This document shows positions 62,190-64,000 of a stretch of 64,000 nucleotides of DNA, one piece after another; within the stretch, counting starts at the first letter, position 1, and the number at the start of each line of letters is the position of its first letter. The notes under the pieces are model-generated. The model searched no databases and had not been told where the DNA came from. It saw only the letters and a program-made list of their open reading frames with translations. Location: assembly GCA_949361645.1 (NCBI GenBank), contig OX442416.1:16868993-16932992 (forward strand). The letters run 5' to 3'. The translations under genes were made by a program, and so were the position numbers. Source of the DNA: Spongilla lacustris. Taxonomy: Eukaryota > Porifera > Demospongiae > Spongillida > Spongillidae.

Positions 62190-63979
62190 TGTATGTATGT
62201 ATGTATGTATGTATGTATGTATGTATGTATGTATGTACGTACGTACTGTATGTATGTATGTATGTATGTATGCATGTATGCATGCATGGTTTTTTGTGTA
62301 TGTATGTATGTATGTATGCATGCATGCATGTATGTATGTATGTATGTATGTATGTATGTATGTATGTATGTATGTATGTATGTATGCATGCATGCATGTG
62401 TATGTATGTATGTATGTATGTATGTATGTATGTATGTATGTATGTATGTATGTATGTATGTATGTATGTATGTATGTATGTATGTATGTGTATGCATGCA
62501 TGTATGCATGTATGTATGTATGTATGTTGTATGTAGTAAGTTCATATGTACGTATATATGCATGTTCATAGGTATGTATATATGTATGTTCATATGTAAG
62601 TATGACTTGTTTATGTTTATGTTATGTGTGCATAGTTACATATCCGTACCTGTACAATATTTCTGTTATGTTAGGGATCAGAGAAAGCGGTATCATAGTA
62701 TCAGAGAGCGTGCTGAAACTGATCAGAATGTGATGTCCATTATTATTGATGGAATGGACCAGAATAGCACCCAGTTACCGCACACTAAGCGGTTAAAAAA
62801 GACAGATTCGAATTTATGGCACTTTCGAACACATATAACTGGGGCAATAGTTCATGGTCATTTTGCTACTATTTTTCTTGATTACATGCAATGGCCTCAT
62901 GATCCTAACCTTACTACAAATATTCTATTGCAGGTAAAATGCAAGTTACTTTGGCTCAGTTTTTAACTTATGAACCGAATCTATCATTAGGTCCTTCAAG
63001 CTCATTTCATGAATTTACAACGATCTTCTCAGCAATTTCCTAAGAAGCTCTACATTCAATTGGATAACACAGCTAGAGAAAATAAAAATCGATGTGTTCT
63101 ATCTTTTTTAGCATACTTAGTCCAGATTCAAATCTTTGATGAGGTAGGTACTGTTTCAGATGCAATTGATTTGTAATATAAATATAATATATATTGTGCA
63201 TTATAGATTGAACTTGGCTTCCTTATGGTGGGCCATACACATGAGGACATCGATGCTCTTTTTGGGAACATTGGAAAATGGCTTAAAAGACACAATGCTA
63301 TCACTGTACCTGGTAAATATTAATAAATTTTTATGTTGTAGCCATGCATGATTATATATTCTTTTTTTCAGAGCTTCTTAATGGCTGTAAAGAGTCAAAC
63401 AAATTAGTCAAAGAAGCAGTTCCATTGAAAATGTTGATGGATATTAAATCATGGCTTCTTCCTCATACAAAAGAACTCCATAATCATTCCAACCCCCATA
63501 TTTTCTTATTCTATCGTAACAGGGATGGCCATGCTGAAATGAAATATAAACGATGGACTAATGATAACTGGGAACCTCGATCTGAAAACCCTGGATTGAA
63601 ATTGATAAAGGTACAAACATTTGTATTGATTCAGTAACAATATTGTTCAAATCAATGTACATGATTATAATAGTCAAACTTGGATGGTGTTCCTAAACAA
63701 TTGGATCCAAGTGCTGCTAAGCAAGATCTGGATGCTCTAGAAATATCTCTAGACAAATTCTTGTGCTTTGATGAAATCCATAGAGATTGGTGGAAGACAT
63801 TCTTAATAGAACTTCGTGATGGGTTCAGCGCACCTAATATTTTTGGAGAAAGGACCTCATGGATTCTTACAGATTTGCAGAGTATGGTACTACAATCAGA
63901 CAGCACATCAAATGACACCACAAGTCTACCTGTTAAATTGATAGAACGCCATTCTAACTCAGTGAAAGAAATACCTGAG
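59574..63979 (+). CDS. DUF7869-like protein with DDE-type (RNase H-like) catalytic pattern, 3' end outside window
   Basis: Exons: 59,574–59,817; 60,180–60,317; 60,988–61,068; 61,205–61,776; 61,826–61,947; 62,675–62,933; 62,991–63,143; 63,207–63,312; 63,372–63,610; 63,674–63,979, continuing. All have GT–AG borders and compatible phases. The N-terminus is an acidic repeat (VRFSDLESSD, three times in exon 1 and again in exon 2). Exon 4 begins 'GASILWNAFDVAKMNGC'; exon 5 has a CxxC ('FTKCDICS') and a Lys-rich helix. Then come three acidic motifs: 'VMSIIIDGMDQN', 'KLYIQLDNTARENKN' and 'MVGHTHEDIDALFG', spaced about 85 and 40 residues, as in a D-D-E/D catalytic triad of RNase H-fold transposases and integrases. 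The motifs match my memory of the uncharacterised DUF7869 group found in sponges and other invertebrates; the catalytic reading is inference. Multi-exon structure and open frames suggest a functional or recently active gene. It lies head-to-head with the minus-strand genes. Confidence 0.72.
59673..60560 (+). repeat. Tandem genomic duplication spanning exon 1 end and exon 2
   Basis: About 380 bp starting at TTGGAGGTCAGATTCA (59,673) recur from 60,181: the coding part (both ending in TCAGCTCAGTA..., then ...CAATCATT.TTCTC then ...TCAG|GTA), and also intron words (GTAGGGCCTTATTT, CTGCGTATATG, GCAGCTGCAAT). Coding length differences are multiples of three, so the frame is kept. Confidence 0.8.
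61948..62535 (+). repeat. (GTAT)n microsatellite, about 590 bp, in an intron
   Basis: Long run of ATGT/GTAT tetramers with GCATGCATGCATG interruptions, starting exactly at the 5' splice site (CAAAT|GTATGT) of the intron between exons ending 61,947 and beginning 62,675. Long Met-Tyr-Val-Cys frames and Tyr-Ile-His-Thr antisense frames across it are artefacts. Confidence 0.95.
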
Positions 63980-64000
63980 GTAAACTGCATACTAGAACCT

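Noticed and set aside
61836..62593. 'YVCM' and 'YIHT' repeat proteins, including one joined to a real exon
   Set aside because: They read through the intronic (GTAT)n array. The genuine exons on either side join by splicing at 61,947 and 62,675.

Overview
The window is eukaryotic and animal-like. Genes are split by short GT–AG introns, there is no operon structure or ribosome binding sites, and most of the sequence is repeat-derived. Demosponge or a similar marine invertebrate is my best guess. It rests on the retroelement-tail family with the 'GWV..P..ETYG.WG' signature (seen several times here), on an invertebrate AID/APOBEC-like deaminase, and on small introns. This is inference, not identification. 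The palindromic octamer TACATGTA is scattered over the whole window at striking density.

Layout. 1–6.5 kb: most of a long inverted-repeat (foldback) element whose left end lies outside the window. 6.9–7.7 kb: a MITE with a target-site duplication. 9.3–9.8 kb: a minus-strand exon of an AID/APOBEC-like cytidine deaminase, with a TGA in its 5' extension. 12.6–18.7 kb: a decayed RNF113/Cwc24-like (CCCH + RING) gene, broken up by a (CCCT)n tract, a hairpin MITE and a 1.8 kb VNTR of 19-bp units. 22.5–26 kb: a reverse-transcriptase relic carrying a nested pogo/Tigger-like DNA transposon. 27.7–40.1 kb: three palindromic elements side by side (about 0.8, 10.2 and 0.8 kb); the two small ones and the element at the left edge share related end modules, and the 10.2 kb element shares the subterminal part. 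40.2–40.6 kb: another retroelement tail. 43.07–54.10 kb: an 11 kb almost perfect palindrome (two 5.5 kb arms around a 43-bp spacer) containing a smaller foldback element in each arm.

54.9–64 kb is the one gene-rich part. Two multi-exon genes lie head-to-head around a 78-bp gap. The plus-strand gene (59,574 to beyond 63,979) encodes a protein with an acidic N-terminus and a DDE-like catalytic region resembling the uncharacterised DUF7869 group. The minus-strand genes encode a short uncharacterised ORF and, beyond it, a protein with a ParB/sulfiredoxin-like domain (GGNHTR signature). An array of about 151-bp units, each carrying two copies of a 14-bp palindrome, lies at the 3' end of the minus gene. 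I infer that this locus may be a two-gene mobile element (RNase H-like transposase plus ParB/Srx-fold partner) or its domesticated descendant. It is the best candidate for an undescribed system in the window. Its right end is outside the window, so this is not proven.

Most long open frames elsewhere are translations of tandem repeats or foldback arms and are not annotated as genes.
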